NCBI GenBank assembly: GCA_963773605.1
Contig: CAVZBT010000002.1
Span: forward strand, 1 to 64,000
Direction of reading: 5' to 3'
Length of the DNA stretch: 64,000 nt
Source: CAVZBT01 sp963773605
GTDB lineage: Bacteria; Acidobacteriota; UBA6911
Shown here: one piece after another, positions 39,398 to 48,846 of the stretch
How the letters are laid out: every line of letters starts with the position of its first letter
Position numbering within the stretch: the stretch's first letter is position 1
Translations under genes and position numbers: made by a program
Notes under the pieces: model-generated
What the model was told of the DNA's origin: nothing
Seen by the model: only the letters and a program-made list of their open reading frames with translations
Databases searched by the model: none

Positions 39398-41131
39398 GTG
39401 CCGGAGATCGTCAGTTCCCGAAACCAGGCCGTTCCCGTGTTCATGATCGTCCTGCTGTATCTGGCCGCGGCCGCCCTCACGGACCCGCGCGGCGAGTTTC
39501 CCCTCAACGACGACTGGGCCTACACACGATCGGCCTTCAAGTTCGGCTCCGGGGCAGGAATGCACGTCGACGAATGGTCCGCCCCCAGCCTGGTCGGCCA
39601 AGCCATGTACGGGGGCGCACTCGTCCGCCTTTTCGGCGCGCACTTCACGGTTCTGCGACTCAGCAGCCTGGTGCTCTCATGCGGTGTCGCGCTCTTGCTG
39701 TGGTTTACGCTGGCCGCCCTGCAGGTGCGCCGCATCATTTCGTGGGCGGCCGTGCTTTCGTGGATCTTCAACCCCGTCCAGTTCTGCCTCGCGTTCACGT
39801 TCATGACGGAGGTCCCGTTCCTGTTCTTCGTCGCGCTGGCCTGCTTCCTCTATGCCCGCCATCTCAAGAGCGGGTCCCGGGGATCCGTTCTGGCATGCGG
39901 GCTTGCGCTCGGCTACGCCTTCCTGATCCGCCAGATGGCCCTGCTGTTCATGGGCCCGGTTCTGATCGTGCTGCTTGCCTCACCGCGCCGGCCGTGGCGC
40001 CGCAAGCTGCAGGACGGGGCGGTCTTTGCGACCGCGTGCGGGGCGTTCATTGCCGGCTACAGCCTCTGGCTCAGGGTCGCCGGCGGTTCCACGCCCGCCA
40101 CCCAGAGGAAATATGAGCTTCTGCGGCACCTGAGCGTGGAGCAGATCGCCGCCAATTCCTTTGGGATCGTGTTCTATCTCTCGTTCATGCTGTTTCCTCT
40201 GCTCGTGGCGCTGCTGCCGAATCTGTGGCGGTCGCGCGGCGAGTTCTCCGGGAGAGCGCGCCGCTGGTGGCCCCTGGCTTGCGGCCTGACCTCAGCGGCG
40301 GGCCTGGCCTGGTTTTCGCGATATGCCCTCGGTGTCTATCTCCCGTCCCGGCCGTTTCACTCCAGGATGCCTTACCTGCTGAACGTGCTGTATGACACCG
40401 GCCTGGGGCCGGTCACGCTGGACCCCACCTACTACGGCCCGCCGGAAACACCGACCTACCCCGGCGTGTGGCGGGCGGTTACACTCCTTGCGGCCGCCGC
40501 CGTGGTCCCTCTCGGCTCGGCGGTTTTCGTCACCCTCGCGCGCGCGTGGCGGCTCAGGCAGGCGGAGCCGGCCAGGGCCCAGATGGCGGCATGTGCGATG
40601 CTGGGCCTGCTGGCGGTGACCGGTTTCGAAATCATCTTCAGCCACACCCAGGAGGGGGGGCTGTTTGACAGGCACATACTGACGGTGGCTCTCCCGGCGA
40701 TGGTCCTCGTCAGTTCGGCGGCAAGGGACGGCCGGGGAGGAGGACCCGGCAGAAAGGAAGCGCGAGCCGAGCGCACGGCCGCAGCGGCCGCACTCCTCGC
40801 GACGGCCCTGCTCGGCGGGTTCTGCGTCGCCGCCACACACGACTACCTGGCCTGGAATCGCATCCGGTGGAATCTGGGACGAGGCCTGCTGGCGACGGGA
40901 GTAAACCCCCTGAACGCGTCCTGCGGTTTCGAGTTCAACGCATGGTACAACTACGACACGTTCCGGGCGCGCGGCAATGTGGGGAAAGTGTACTACTGGT
41001 GGTACGATAGCGAAGAGTACGTTATCGCCATGGCCCCCCAGGAAGGGTACCGGACCACGCGGGTGCAGTCGTACCACTCATGGGTGCACCGCCGTCCCGT
41101 TGCCCTGTTTCTGCTGGCACACGACGAGTAA
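39398..41131 (+). CDS. GT39-like membrane glycosyltransferase or related multi-TM protein
   Basis: 577 aa with about twelve hydrophobic segments. The first periplasmic loop has NDDWAYTRSAFKF, matching the acidic catalytic loop of the GT39/PMT-ArnT superfamily, which uses polyprenyl-linked sugars. The later loop FHSRMPYLLNVLYDTG and a soluble C-terminal tail are also typical. The start is GTG at 39398 with AGG upstream. The sugar and acceptor are unknown. Alternative: a family member of uncertain activity. Confidence 0.7.
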   Translation: MPEIVSSRNQAVPVFMIVLLYLAAAALTDPRGEFPLNDDWAYTRSAFKFGSGAGMHVDEWSAPSLVGQAMYGGALVRLFGAHFTVLRLSSLVLSCGVALLLWFTLAALQVRRIISWAAVLSWIFNPVQFCLAFTFMTEVPFLFFVALACFLYARHLKSGSRGSVLACGLALGYAFLIRQMALLFMGPVLIVLLASPRRPWRRKLQDGAVFATACGAFIAGYSLWLRVAGGSTPATQRKYELLRHLSVEQIAANSFGIVFYLSFMLFPLLVALLPNLWRSRGEFSGRARRWWPLACGLTSAAGLAWFSRYALGVYLPSRPFHSRMPYLLNVLYDTGLGPVTLDPTYYGPPETPTYPGVWRAVTLLAAAAVVPLGSAVFVTLARAWRLRQAEPARAQMAACAMLGLLAVTGFEIIFSHTQEGGLFDRHILTVALPAMVLVSSAARDGRGGGPGRKEARAERTAAAAALLATALLGGFCVAATHDYLAWNRIRWNLGRGLLATGVNPLNASCGFEFNAWYNYDTFRARGNVGKVYYWWYDSEEYVIAMAPQEGYRTTRVQSYHSWVHRRPVALFLLAHDE

Positions 41132-41286
41132 CAGTCGTATCAGGGGTCGAGGGAAGACGCTTGGACTGGGTCGGCCCGAGGGTCGACGACTATGCCGACT
41201 CCAAATCAAAGCCCAAGTGCTGCGGAAGAAATGTCTTAGCCCCTTATGGTCCTTGATCCTCGTTCACTTGTCCCCCGAGGTCCCCT

Positions 41287-42279
41287 ATGACATTCAAGGT
41301 TCTGGTGACGCGCGTCATTCCTGAAGAGGGATTGCAGGCGATCCGCGAGGTGGCGGACATGAGGCTGTGGGAGGAGGAACTGCCGCCGCCGCGGGCCGTC
41401 CTGCTGGACGCCGTCCGTGAGGTCGACGGGCTGCTTTCGCTCCTTACTGACAAAGTCGACGCCGAACTGATGGATCTGAACCCGCGGCTCAAGGTGGTCT
41501 CGAACTATGCGGTGGGCTTCGACAACATCGACGTTGCCGAAGCCACAGCCCGCGGCATCCCCGTAGGCAACACCCCTGGCGTCCTGACCGAAACGACCGC
41601 AGACCTGGCGTTTGCGCTGCTGATGGCGGCCGCCCGGCGGGTCGTGGAGGGGGCGGAGTTTGTACACGCCGGCCGGTGGCGGACATGGGGACCCAAACTC
41701 TTGACAGGAATGGATATCCACCACAATACGCTGGGAATCGTCGGGTTCGGCCGCATCGGCCAGGCTGTCGCGCGCCGCGCGCGCGGCTTCGACATGCGCG
41801 TGATCTACAGTGATCGCTTGCGCCGCGAGGACTTGGAGTTGAGCATGGGGGTGCGCTATGCCGAACTCGAGGAACTCTATCGCGAGGCGGATTTCATCTC
41901 CATCCACACGGATCTCAACGACAGCACCCGGCACATGTTCAACGCCGCGAGCTTCGCGAGGATGAAAGGGTCGGTGATCCTCGTCAACACGGCACGCGGC
42001 CCGATCGTCGACCCGGCGGCGCTGTACGAGGCGCTGGCCGGAGGGAGAATCCGGGCGGCGGCCCTGGACGTCACCGAGCCGGAACCGATCCCTTCCGATT
42101 CCCCGTTGCTCACGCTGCCCAATTGCCTGGTCGTCCCGCACATCGCGAGCGCCTCGGTGGCCACCCGGGCTCGCATGGCGGAGATGGCCGCGGCCAACCT
42201 GATTGCGGGGCTCCGGGGGGAGCGGCTGCCGACCTGCGTCAACCCAGAGGTGTACGACCGTGGCATCCGCGGGCGATGA
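41287..42279 (+). CDS. D-2-hydroxyacid dehydrogenase (glyoxylate/hydroxypyruvate reductase type)
   Basis: 330 aa. The Rossmann fold GIVGFGRIGQAVARRA is central; the catalytic triad is visible as Arg in NTARGPIVD, Glu in DVTEPEPIP and His in PHIASAS. The VSNYAVGFDNIDV and GNTPGVLTETTADLAFALL stretches are typical of glyoxylate reductase (GyaR/GhrB-like). It reduces glyoxylate or hydroxypyruvate with NAD(P)H. It converges on the ASKHA activator gene. Confidence 0.9.
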   Translation: MTFKVLVTRVIPEEGLQAIREVADMRLWEEELPPPRAVLLDAVREVDGLLSLLTDKVDAELMDLNPRLKVVSNYAVGFDNIDVAEATARGIPVGNTPGVLTETTADLAFALLMAAARRVVEGAEFVHAGRWRTWGPKLLTGMDIHHNTLGIVGFGRIGQAVARRARGFDMRVIYSDRLRREDLELSMGVRYAELEELYREADFISIHTDLNDSTRHMFNAASFARMKGSVILVNTARGPIVDPAALYEALAGGRIRAAALDVTEPEPIPSDSPLLTLPNCLVVPHIASASVATRARMAEMAAANLIAGLRGERLPTCVNPEVYDRGIRGR

Positions 42280-42340
42280 CCGGGCAGGCCGGCGCACCTC
42301 GGCCCCTGCCGACGTACTCGACGGGGCTCGCCACGACAGT

Positions 42341-43846
42341 TCATGCAGCGTCGGGGAAGAGCATCGAATCGACAAAAACGGACTCGAACTGCGGATCGGC
42401 GGCGAGGGGGACGTGTCGAACACGGCTCAGAATGCCGCCATATTCATCTTCGGGGTTGAACAGGGCCAGCTTGGCGCCGAGCAGGGCCGTGTTGCCGGAG
42501 GGACACACGCGTTCCTCCGGGAATTCGATCAAACCTATGCGGCGGGCGCTGGCGCGGTTGATGTAATTCCCGAAGGCCCCGGCCAGGAACATGCATTTCA
42601 GATCCCCGGGTTGCATGCCCCATCCTCGCAGCAGCAGTTGGATTGCGGCCGCAATCGCCCCTTTGGCGAGCTGCAGCTCGCGAATGTCCGCCTGGACCAG
42701 GCAAACCGGCGGGCAGAATTCCCACTTGTCGCCGCAGGTCAGCCTGCCGTTTGGCCGGATGAGGCCCAGATCGAGCCCTGCCGCTATCGCGTCGACCAGG
42801 CCGCTGCCGCAGATGCCCCGCGCCGCAACGCCCCCCAAAACCCGGCACTCCGGCCTTCCATCCACGAGACTCACTTCCGCGACGGCACCCGTTGCCGCCT
42901 GCATCCCCATGCGGATGCGCGCGCCTTCGAAGGCGGGGCCGGCCGCGGTCGACGCGCAGAGTATGCCATCACGATTCCCCACGACGACCTCGCCGTTGGT
43001 CCCAAGGTCGACGAGGGCAACCGGCCGCTCGCTCTCCAGCATCCGGGTCGCCAGAATCCCCGCAAGAATGTCGCTGCCGACGAAACCGCCCAGGCACGGC
43101 AGAAACCGCACGGGAGCGTCCCCTGGAATGTCCCATCCGAGGTCAGAGGCATCGAACACCCTGCCCTCCAGGTGAACCGGCTCGAACGGGTAACTTGCCA
43201 GCGGCGCTATGTCGATGCCGCAAAACAGGTGATGCATCGCCGTGTTCCCCACGATCGCGATGTCGCGCAGCGTTTCGCGCCGCGGCCTGGCAACGCGGAG
43301 GAGGGTTCGGGCGAGTTCCCCGACCCCTTGCCGGATCAGCTGCTGCAGTTTCTCGCGGCCGGCGGGCTGCGACGCAAACTCGATGCGGCTCATGATGTCG
43401 CTGCCGTGGACAACCTGAGGGTTGAGGCCCGCCTGCACTCCTAGAACGTTGCCGGTACGAAGGTCGAGGATCTGGCCGACGACAGTCGTGGTCCCCAGAT
43501 CCACCGCGATCCCGAGACCGTCGCGGGGGACAAAGTCAAAGGACGTGCTGTCGGCCAGGATCGCCGCCTCCCACTGCCGGATTTCCAGCGTGACGTTTTC
43601 GGACACGCGGGAGCGGCAGGCCAGGCGCCAGCCTTCCCCGATTTCCTGGGCGGTCAGTATCGCCACATCCTCGGCCGTCGCGGCCAGAGAGCCTTCCAAC
43701 ACGCGAACGCGGCAGCTGCGGCAGCGGCCCCTGCCGCCGCAGGGGAATTCCACGCCGTAGCCGAACAAGACGTCCTGCAGCCTGGCCCCGGCATCGACCT
43801 CGAGTGTCTTCCCAAGCGGCTGCAAGTCAATGCGGATTCTGCTCAT
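42341..43846 (-). CDS. Ferredoxin-ASKHA corrinoid activator (RACo-like, DUF4445)
   Basis: 501 aa. The N-terminal 2Fe-2S domain has the motif FPCGGRGRCRSC. The rest is the ASKHA ATPase-like part with GIAVDLGTTTVVGQI, IVGNTAMHHLFCGI, GGFVGSDI, DLGTNGEVV and a C-terminal GAFGNYI. Known of the family: such proteins reductively reactivate the cobalt of corrinoid methyltransferase proteins (RACo/RamA-type function) with ATP. The ATG at 43846 has GAAGG. Third gene after the corrinoid protein and DUF1638 on the same strand. Confidence 0.88.
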   Translation of the reverse strand: MSRIRIDLQPLGKTLEVDAGARLQDVLFGYGVEFPCGGRGRCRSCRVRVLEGSLAATAEDVAILTAQEIGEGWRLACRSRVSENVTLEIRQWEAAILADSTSFDFVPRDGLGIAVDLGTTTVVGQILDLRTGNVLGVQAGLNPQVVHGSDIMSRIEFASQPAGREKLQQLIRQGVGELARTLLRVARPRRETLRDIAIVGNTAMHHLFCGIDIAPLASYPFEPVHLEGRVFDASDLGWDIPGDAPVRFLPCLGGFVGSDILAGILATRMLESERPVALVDLGTNGEVVVGNRDGILCASTAAGPAFEGARIRMGMQAATGAVAEVSLVDGRPECRVLGGVAARGICGSGLVDAIAAGLDLGLIRPNGRLTCGDKWEFCPPVCLVQADIRELQLAKGAIAAAIQLLLRGWGMQPGDLKCMFLAGAFGNYINRASARRIGLIEFPEERVCPSGNTALLGAKLALFNPEDEYGGILSRVRHVPLAADPQFESVFVDSMLFPDAA

Positions 43847-43853
43847 TCTGCCT

Positions 43854-44597
43854 TCAGGCCCGAATGGCCGTGATCACCCTCTCGTCGTAGCTCGGCGCAA
43901 TCGACTCCCCGGGGTTGAGCACTAGAAATTCCTTGTCATCCCAGACGCCGTCGGCCAGGCGCCGGATCATCGACATGTCGCCCGCCACCTTTTCGAAAGC
44001 CCAACCTCTGGCGGCCGCATTTTCCCGGGCCCGGCGCTCGAAACTCTCGTCGCGCTCCACACCCATTTCGATAAACGTCATCTGGCCGTAGTTGCGGGCG
44101 AACTGCCCGAGCTGCTCGTAGAGGAACCGGGCGTTGTCCTCGCCGTACTTCTCGACAAGTTCCTCGTAGGTCCTGTCCATACCGGACTTATGAGCAATTG
44201 AAAGTTGGCGTAACTCGCCTTCGGCCTCCCCCCTTTCGATCCACCCGGTCGTCTGGTAGTACACGCCCGGGTGATTGTCGAAGTAGTCGAGATACCGTTG
44301 GGAGCTGCCGAAGAACAGGGTGATGCAATCGTGTGCCCGCGGGATCACGATCGGAATCGACCGGGCGGTCAGCCCCACAACCCCGTTGTTGCAGAGCGCG
44401 TAGCCGAGCAGGATGGTGTGATACCGGCCCTCCTCCACCCGGTCTACGGCGGCCTGAAGCCGTTCGATCATGCCGGCGGAACCGATGTCGTGCAGCCCTT
44501 TGGGAAGGAACTCGAGATCGATCGTGTGCGGGGAGCCGGCCGCGGCCAGACACATCTCCCGGTAGAACACTTCGCAGCTTATCAGCTTGAAACGCAT
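43854..44597 (-). CDS. DUF1638 family protein
   Basis: 247 aa. The N-terminal FKLISCEVFYREMCLAAA, LGYALCNNGVVGLTA, PRAHDCITLFFGS and the later TGWIERGEAEGEL match the DUF1638 family, which in many genomes sits beside corrinoid methyltransferase genes. Conserved Cys and His (SCEVF, ALCNN, RAHDC) may bind a metal or corrinoid. It ends 7 bp before the activator gene, so they are translated from one mRNA. Biochemical role not known. Confidence 0.85.
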   Translation of the reverse strand: MRFKLISCEVFYREMCLAAAGSPHTIDLEFLPKGLHDIGSAGMIERLQAAVDRVEEGRYHTILLGYALCNNGVVGLTARSIPIVIPRAHDCITLFFGSSQRYLDYFDNHPGVYYQTTGWIERGEAEGELRQLSIAHKSGMDRTYEELVEKYGEDNARFLYEQLGQFARNYGQMTFIEMGVERDESFERRARENAAARGWAFEKVAGDMSMIRRLADGVWDDKEFLVLNPGESIAPSYDERVITAIRA

Positions 44598-44678
44598 AGA
44601 TTGCAGGAGCCGATCCGACAGGACCGATGGCCATCCCGATCGCGCGAGGGAGTCCGCACGCGGCCCGCGCCTAGGGAG

Positions 44679-45314
44679 CTAAATGCCGGCGAGCTTTCTG
44701 GCGATGCTCACGGCGCCGTTTGCATTGTCGCTGAACCCGTCCGCTCCAATCTGATCGGCATACTGCTGGGTGACCGGCGCCCCACCGATGATCACCTTGA
44801 CGCTGTCGCGCACGCCGGCCCGGACAATCTCGTCGATGGTGGTCTTCATGTTGGGCATCGTCGTCGTCAGCAGGGCGGAGAGCGCCACGACATTGGCCTT
44901 CCTGGAATGGATCTCCGACACGAATTTCTGCGGAGGGACGTCGACTCCAAGGTCGATCACGTCGAAACCGGCGCCTTCGAGCATCGAGGCAACCAGGTTC
45001 TTGCCGATGTCGTGCAGGTCGCCCTTGACGGTCCCGATGAGGACGCGGCCGGCGGGCTCCCGCCCTTTTTCGGCCAGCAGCGGCCGGACCAGTTCGAGTG
45101 CGCTCTTCATCGCGCGCGCCGAAAGCAGGAGCTCCGGGACGAAATACTCCTGGCATTCGAAGCGCCTGCCCACCTCGTCCATCGCCGGAATCATATGGAG
45201 GGTCACAAGATCGCCTGGGTCGGTACCCTCCGCGAGAGCTGCGCGCGTCACCGCCACGGAGGCCTTGGCATCACCGTTGAGAATCGCTTCCTGCAACAGC
45301 TTCAAATCGGGCAT
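44679..45314 (-). CDS. Cobalamin-binding methyltransferase corrinoid protein (MtbC/MttC-like)
   Basis: 211 aa. The N-terminal four-helix cap (DEVGRRFECQEYFVPELLLSA) is followed by a B12-binding domain: GTVKGDLHDIGKNLV (DxHxxG supplies the axial His), VIDLGVDVPPQKF, ALSALLTTTMPNM and IIGGAPVTQQYADQIGADG. Known of the family: it accepts a methyl group from a substrate methyltransferase and passes it to a second one. AAGGAGAG precedes the ATG. First gene of the corrinoid operon. No substrate methyltransferase is present in the window. Confidence 0.93.
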   Translation of the reverse strand: MPDLKLLQEAILNGDAKASVAVTRAALAEGTDPGDLVTLHMIPAMDEVGRRFECQEYFVPELLLSARAMKSALELVRPLLAEKGREPAGRVLIGTVKGDLHDIGKNLVASMLEGAGFDVIDLGVDVPPQKFVSEIHSRKANVVALSALLTTTMPNMKTTIDEIVRAGVRDSVKVIIGGAPVTQQYADQIGADGFSDNANGAVSIARKLAGI

Positions 45315-46054
45315 TTAAGTCTCTCCTTTATCGCCTGCCTATCGGTATCCAACAATCTGCTACGGTTGCGCGATGGTGTCAAAGAAAAACGCAGGAACCT
45401 CCGTTGCGGCCATCCGGCGTCGCCCTGCGCTGCAATTCCTTCTTGAGATTTCCAAACCAAACAGCCAGGGAGGACAGGGAAAGACTTCGACATTGCGTTG
45501 TGTTCCGAGTCCTCCCTGGCACAGCGCTTGCAGTTTCCGCCTCCGGCCCCGGTTTCATACGCGAAAAAGTGCGTCATTTTGCGCGACAGGGGTCAATTTC
45601 GCTTTGTTTCGCTTGTGCATGAAAGACCGGATGCAGTATTTGTGGGGCGTTGGCAACAGGGCCGATTCATTCCGGCCATCAGGGGAAATGGCCGGAGTGT
45701 TACGGGGGCGGCAGTTCAAGCCGGGTGGGGGGATAGACTCGGCTTGGGCTGCCGCCTTTCCCGTTTCCCCCTCCTGCTCCTGTCTTCCCCGCTTCCGGTT
45801 TCCCTGCTTCTTTACCTCTTATCGCTCCCTTGCCTGCGGATGCGTCTCACCGCCGCGTTCGGTGCTGAGTCGGCAAAGGCGTATCGTAACGGTCGGGATC
45901 GCGAGGTGTTGCGCGTGACTGCGCATCCGTAGCTCATCGTGGAGTTGTGGCCGCCGACGTTGCGGTATCCGACCGCACAGGCATCCCTACACACCACCGA
46001 CTGGGTCTAATTCCCCGCCACCGCGTCGGGCCGCCGCCCATTGAGCCTGCTGTC
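45315..46054. other. 740-bp intergenic region with sigma-54 promoter and inverted repeat
   Basis: No protein gene I can support: the open frames here have no ribosome site and low-complexity products. It contains a 12-bp inverted repeat and a consensus sigma-54 promoter (separate entry). The remainder to 46054 has no recognisable feature. Confidence 0.55.
45464..45532 (+). promoter_or_regulatory. Consensus sigma-54 promoter with adjoining inverted repeat
   Basis: TGGCAC-AGCGC-TTGCA at 45517-45532 matches the -24/-12 consensus exactly, including GG and GC. A perfect 12-bp inverted repeat (GCCAGGGAGGAC at 45464-45475, GTCCTCCCTGGC at 45509-45520) overlaps the -24 element. It would transcribe rightwards, towards no identified gene. 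Confidence 0.6.
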
Positions 46055-47095
46055 TCACGGCTTCCAGTCGGCGATGAAGATGTTGGTCTCTCCCTCCCGG
46101 GTGCCATGCCGGTTGGAGGCAAAAACCAGCTTGTCGCCGGCCCTGCTGAACATCGGGAATCCGTCGAAGGTGTCGTTGAACGTGACCTGCTCAAGTCCGG
46201 TACCGTCCCCGTGGATCAGAAACAGGTCGAAGTTGCGGCCGCGCGGATCGTTCATGTTCGAAGCGAAGATGATCCGGCGCCCGTCCGGGTGCCAGTAGGG
46301 CGCGAAATTCGCCTTGCCGTTGTGGGTGACCTCTTTCTTGCGGGAGCCGTCGGCCGCCATGATCATGATCTCGAGCGCCCTCGGCTCAATCAAACCGTCG
46401 GCGAGCAGTTTTTCATAGCGCTCGACGTCCTTCGGGTCCTTCGGGTGATGCGCGCGGTAGACAATCCAGCGGCTGTCGGCCGAGTAAAACGGACCGCCGT
46501 CGTATCCTTTCTCCTGGGTCAGGCGTGTCACACCGGAACCGTCGAGGTTCATCGAATAGATTTCCAGGTCGCCATCGCGCACCGACGTGAAGACGATCTT
46601 TTTACCGTCGGGGGACACCGTCGCCTCGGCGTCGTAGCCGGGCGACTGCGTCAGAGGGCGCAGATCGCTCCCGTCGGCCCGGGCCGTGAAGATGTCATAG
46701 TCTCTATAGAGCGCCCAAACGTACCCACGGCTCATGTCGGCTTTCGGCGGACACTCGGGGGCGCCCGCATGCGTCGACGAAAACAGAACCCGGCGATCAC
46801 CTGGCAGGAAATAGCCGCAGGTGGTGCGCCCCTTCCCGGTGCTGACGAGGCGGGCGTCGCCCCCGGCGATACTCATCCTGAACATCTGATCACACTGGTA
46901 CGGCGGGTGCGTCGACTGGAAGATGAGCTGCTTCTGATCGAATGAGAAGTACGCCTCGGCGTTTTCGCCCCCGGCCGTGAGCTGGCGCAGGCTGCCGAGA
47001 TGCTTTTCGCCCGGAAGCGGGGCGACGCGCACCTCCGAAGACGACGCGAGACCATAGGCGAGCAACGAAAAGAGCCCTGCAACTCCCAGCTTCAT
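46055..47095 (-). CDS. TolB-like beta-propeller (PD40) secreted protein
   Basis: About 346 aa from the ATG at 47095, chosen for its GGAGGA site and the signal sequence MKLGVAGLFSLLAYGLASS. Repeated PD40 blades are clear: AYFSFDQKQLIFQS, ATVSPDGKKIVFTSVRDGDLEIYSM, APYWHPDGRRIIFASNM and PMFSRAGDKLVFASNRHG. It is periplasmic. Unlike TolB there is no N-terminal TolB domain, so it is a stand-alone WD40-type propeller of unknown ligand. Confidence 0.82.
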   Translation of the reverse strand: MKLGVAGLFSLLAYGLASSSEVRVAPLPGEKHLGSLRQLTAGGENAEAYFSFDQKQLIFQSTHPPYQCDQMFRMSIAGGDARLVSTGKGRTTCGYFLPGDRRVLFSSTHAGAPECPPKADMSRGYVWALYRDYDIFTARADGSDLRPLTQSPGYDAEATVSPDGKKIVFTSVRDGDLEIYSMNLDGSGVTRLTQEKGYDGGPFYSADSRWIVYRAHHPKDPKDVERYEKLLADGLIEPRALEIMIMAADGSRKKEVTHNGKANFAPYWHPDGRRIIFASNMNDPRGRNFDLFLIHGDGTGLEQVTFNDTFDGFPMFSRAGDKLVFASNRHGTREGETNIFIADWKP

Positions 47096-47167
47096 GCATC
47101 CTCCTCGAGTAACCCCTTGGCCAGCCGCCAACCCCCTTATCGACTCGATCGGTGCTTGTGAAGTCCT

Positions 47168-48783
47168 TCACACCTGTAGCACGCCGGTCCGGAACGGCTC
47201 CACCTCAGGGCTGTGGGAGGCCACCTCCAGCGCCAGCACGAGCGCCTCGCGGGTCTCGGTAGGAGAGATGATCTTGTCCAGCCACAGCCTGGCCGCGGCA
47301 TGGCGCGGATCGAGGGCGGTATCGTACTGGGCGGCGATGCTGCGGATGATTTCCTCGCGTTCCGCGGCGGAAAGTTCCCGACCCTTGGCTTCCTCCTGCC
47401 GCAGCCGGATGTCGGCGAGGGTCCGGGCCGCCGAAGCCCCGGCCATGACCGCATAGCGGGCGGTGGGCCAGGCGAACACAAAGCGCGGGTCGTAAGCCTT
47501 GCCGCACAGCGCGTAGTGTCCCGCCCCGTAGCTTCCGCCCAGGATGACGGTCACTTTGGGAACCACGCTGTTGGCGACGACGTTGACCATCTTGGCGCCG
47601 GACTTGATGATGCCCGAAACTTCCGCGTCCCGTCCGACCATGAAGCCGTTGACGTCGTGCAGAAAAACCAGCGGTATGAGGTTCTGGTTGCAGTCCATGA
47701 TGAAGCGGGCTGCCTTGTCGGCGGATTCCGTGTAGATGACGCCGCCGACCTCGATGGGCCTCCCCGGTTCGCGCACGTGCGTCCTCTGGTTGGCGACGAT
47801 ACCGACCGCCCAGCCGCCGATGCGGGCGTAACCGCACACCAGCGTCCGGCCGAACTCGGCCTTGTACTCCGTGAACTCGCCGGCGTCGACGATGCGGCTG
47901 ACGATTTCGCGGATGTCGTACTCGCGCGAGGGATTCAGGGGCATCAGGTCGTAAAGATCCTCGGCGGGGTGAATTGGCGGGCGGGACTCGGCGCGGTCGA
48001 AGGGGGCGCGCGGCGGGACGCCCATCATGCCGGCGATGGACCGGACACGCCGGAGGCAGGCCGGGTCGTCGGGTTCCCGAAAGTCGATGGTACCGCTCAG
48101 CGCGGCGTGCAGCGAGGCGCCACCCAGTTGCTCACTGCTCAGGTCCTGCCCTATGGCCGCCTTCACGAGCGAAGGCCCGGCGATGTAGAGTCCGCTCCCT
48201 TCGGTCATCAGGATCGTGTCGGACATGACCGGCAGGTACGCGCCCCCGGCGACGCAGTTGCCCATGATGGCCGCAACCTGGGACACACCCAGCGCCGACA
48301 GCCGGCGTTGTTGCGGAAGATGCGGCCGAAGTCGTCCTCGTCCGGGAAGATCTCGTCCTGCAGCGGCAGGAAGACCCCGGCGGAATCGACGAGATAGATC
48401 AGCGGCAGGCGGTTGTCCATCGCGATCCGCTGCGCCCGCAGGACTTTCTTGACCGTCATGGGGAAGAACGCACCGGCCTTGACGGTCGCATCGTTGGCGA
48501 CGATCATGAACAGCCGGCCCTCGACGCGGCCGATGCCGGTGACGACGCCGGCAGCGGGCGCGCCGCCCCACTCTTCGTACATGCCGAAAGCCGCGAAGAT
48601 CCCCAGCTCGAAAAAGCGGCTCCCCGGATCGATGAGAGCCTGTATCCGTTCGCGCGCGGTAAGGCGGTTTTTCGCGTGCTGTTTCGCGACGTTGTCGGGC
48701 CCGCCCCCTCGGCTGAGCACCTCCTCATCGAGGGCGAAGGACAATTGCAGCTCGAGCCAAAGTTCCCGGTTCCGCCGATTCAT
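47168..48783 (-). CDS. Acyl-CoA carboxylase carboxyltransferase (MCC/PCC beta type), one frameshift
   Basis: About 538 codons. The N-terminus has AKQHAKNRLTARERIQALIDPGSRFFELG; the first crotonase-fold half has VANDATVKAGAFFPMTVKK and YLVDSAGVFLPLQDEIFPDEDDFGRIFRNNA; the second has IPLVFLHDVNGFMVG and GGSYGAGHYALCGKAYDPRFVFAWPTARYAVMAG. These are hallmarks of the methylcrotonyl-CoA carboxylase-type beta subunit. It transfers carboxyl from biotin to an acyl-CoA. The frame changes once near 48300. No biotin carboxylase subunit is adjacent. Confidence 0.9.
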
Positions 48784-48846
48784 CCAGGTTGTCCTCCCCG
48801 CTGCTGATAAGAAATTGCCACATCGTGCGGGGTTGTGCGAATATTT

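Noticed and set aside
45464..45520. Inverted repeat at 45464-45520 as a simple terminator
   Set aside because: The loop is 33 nt and there is no T-tract on either strand; the overlap with a perfect -24 element makes a regulatory role more likely.
45498..45932. 144-codon plus-strand frame downstream of the sigma-54 promoter
   Set aside because: No ribosome site; the product is low complexity and starts within the promoter itself, so it is not supported as a gene.
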